The notes beneath the pieces were generated by a model. That model searched no databases and was not told the DNA's origin. It saw only the letters and a program-made list of their open reading frames with translations. Positions 63,557-64,000 of a DNA stretch of 64,000 bases are shown here, piece after piece. Origin of the DNA: Clostridia bacterium. Lineage in GTDB: Bacteria > Bacillota > Clostridia > Oscillospirales > Acutalibacteraceae. The position numbers and the translations under genes were made by a program. The number at the start of each line of letters is the position of its first letter. The stretch's first letter is position 1. The stretch lies in NCBI GenBank assembly GCA_017503135.1, contig JAFVTQ010000002.1:297502-361501 (forward strand), read 5' to 3'.

Positions 63557-64000
63557 TCAATCAATATAATCAAGACAAAGGTTAAGAACACGCATTGCAG
63601 TTCTCTGCATTTCACCAGATGTGATACCATCTGTCTTGCCAAATGTTTTAAGAAGTGTTCCGTCAGGTTTTTCTTTGCCTGTACGCTTGCCACCCGGCAT
63701 AAGCACATCAACTGATGAGCGCACACGATAAGCCTGGTCATGAAGGCTTGGGAATTCAGGGCACTCTGATGAACGCATCCACCAGTCTGTCATAACCATA
63801 CCATCAAAGCCCCATTCATCACGAAGAACTCTCTGGCAAAGTTCATAATTATAATGTCCCCAGACACCGTTAATCTTGTTGTAAGATGTCATAATTGTCT
63901 TTGGATTTGCAGTTTTAACGCAGATTTCAAAGACTTTAAGATAGATTTCACGAAGAGCTCTTTCAGAAACTCTTGAATCATTATGAGTTCTGTTAAACTC
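63557..64000 (-). CDS. GH3 beta-glucosidase-type glycosidase (partial, C-terminal end)
   Basis: An open frame of 147 residues enters from the right edge. It has ERALREIYLKVFEI, TSYNKINGVWG and the nucleophile motif DGMVMTDWW, which belong to the (beta/alpha)8 domain of GH3. The protein ends only about 75 residues after the nucleophile, so the second domain cannot follow; it must be missing or lie N-terminal (reversed order). Reversed GH3 enzymes are known in Ruminococcus and Butyrivibrio. The N-terminus is off the window. Confidence 0.88.
   Translation of the reverse strand, partial: EFNRTHNDSRVSERALREIYLKVFEICVKTANPKTIMTSYNKINGVWGHYNYELCQRVLRDEWGFDGMVMTDWWMRSSECPEFPSLHDQAYRVRSSVDVLMPGGKRTGKEKPDGTLLKTFGKTDGITSGEMQRTAMRVLNLCLDYID

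Noticed and set aside
63481-63741. Minus-strand frame overlapping the GH3 end
   Set aside because: It runs in another frame through the GH3 coding sequence and the terminator, and lacks an RBS.

Overview
The window reads as chromosomal DNA of a low-GC, Gram-positive anaerobe of the Clostridia, most likely a gut member of the Oscillospirales/Ruminococcaceae. The evidence is the CIRCE-HrcA-GrpE-DnaK-DnaJ operon, a T-box in front of valS, the rimP-nusA-ylxR-ylxQ-infB-rbfA-nrnA-truB-ribF operon, clostridial families resembling DUF1836, DUF4364 and DUF6054, RBSs of the AGGAGG type, frequent TTG/GTG starts, and a GH3 glycosidase with reversed domain order. Species level cannot be read from the sequence. 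Family names were assigned by reading the proteins, not by a database search.

Layout. 1-5 kb (minus): partial secreted transglutaminase, nrdR behind an NrdR-box-like palindrome, a TIM-barrel epimerase-like gene, and a transglutaminase / alpha-E / circularly permuted ATP-grasp operon. 5-16.8 kb (minus): ybaK-type deacylase, then a myo-inositol catabolic locus (iolG, iolA/mmsA, iolE, iolD, iolB, iolC, iolJ) interrupted by a Thr-rich lipoprotein and a SanA/YdcF-like gene, and preceded by a separately promoted pair of membrane proteins that may be a transporter. 17-18.8 kb (plus): secreted SH3/C39-like protein and a Cof-type HAD phosphatase. 18.9-21.0 kb (minus): a compact phage-type lysis cassette (sigma-region-4-like regulator, small protein, GH25 lysozyme, XhlA-like protein, holin) under a strong promoter carrying a near-perfect LexA/SOS box. 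21-22 kb: a secreted wall-anchor-like protein and a small protein. 22.3-31.2 kb (plus): the translation/transcription operon ending in ribF and an iron alcohol dehydrogenase. 31.3-36 kb (minus): heat-shock operon. 36-39 kb: alpha/beta hydrolase, tRNA-Ala(GGC), ECF sigma/anti-sigma pair. 39-47.4 kb (minus): valS with T-box, comF, DUF4364-like, HAD phosphatase, GT2, glf and yebC. 47.5-50.1 kb: uxaC, then a 1.1-kb cassette with 38-bp imperfect terminal inverted repeats carrying one alpha/beta hydrolase. 50.1-56.9 kb: gapA, an orphan HATPase protein, an XRE regulator divergent from a small Cys protein, a stomatin/NfeD/DUF6054/DUF1836-like operon, and a MATE pump. 57-64 kb: a BY-kinase, a PqqD-like/HPr-kinase-like pair, a LysM-G5-M23 peptidase, a diguanylate cyclase, a Cys-rich conserved protein, and the end of a GH3 glycosidase.

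How they work together. The iol genes form an almost complete route from myo-inositol to malonate semialdehyde or acetyl-CoA plus dihydroxyacetone phosphate. The most unusual unit is the SOS-box lysis cassette: it has everything needed to open the cell after DNA damage but no virion genes around it. The second is the TIR-bounded hydrolase cassette between uxaC and gapA, which carries no transposase. There are no rRNA genes, CRISPR arrays or complete insertion sequences. Apart from about 310 bases at 41771-42080 (T-box leader), no stretch longer than 300 bases lacks a gene.
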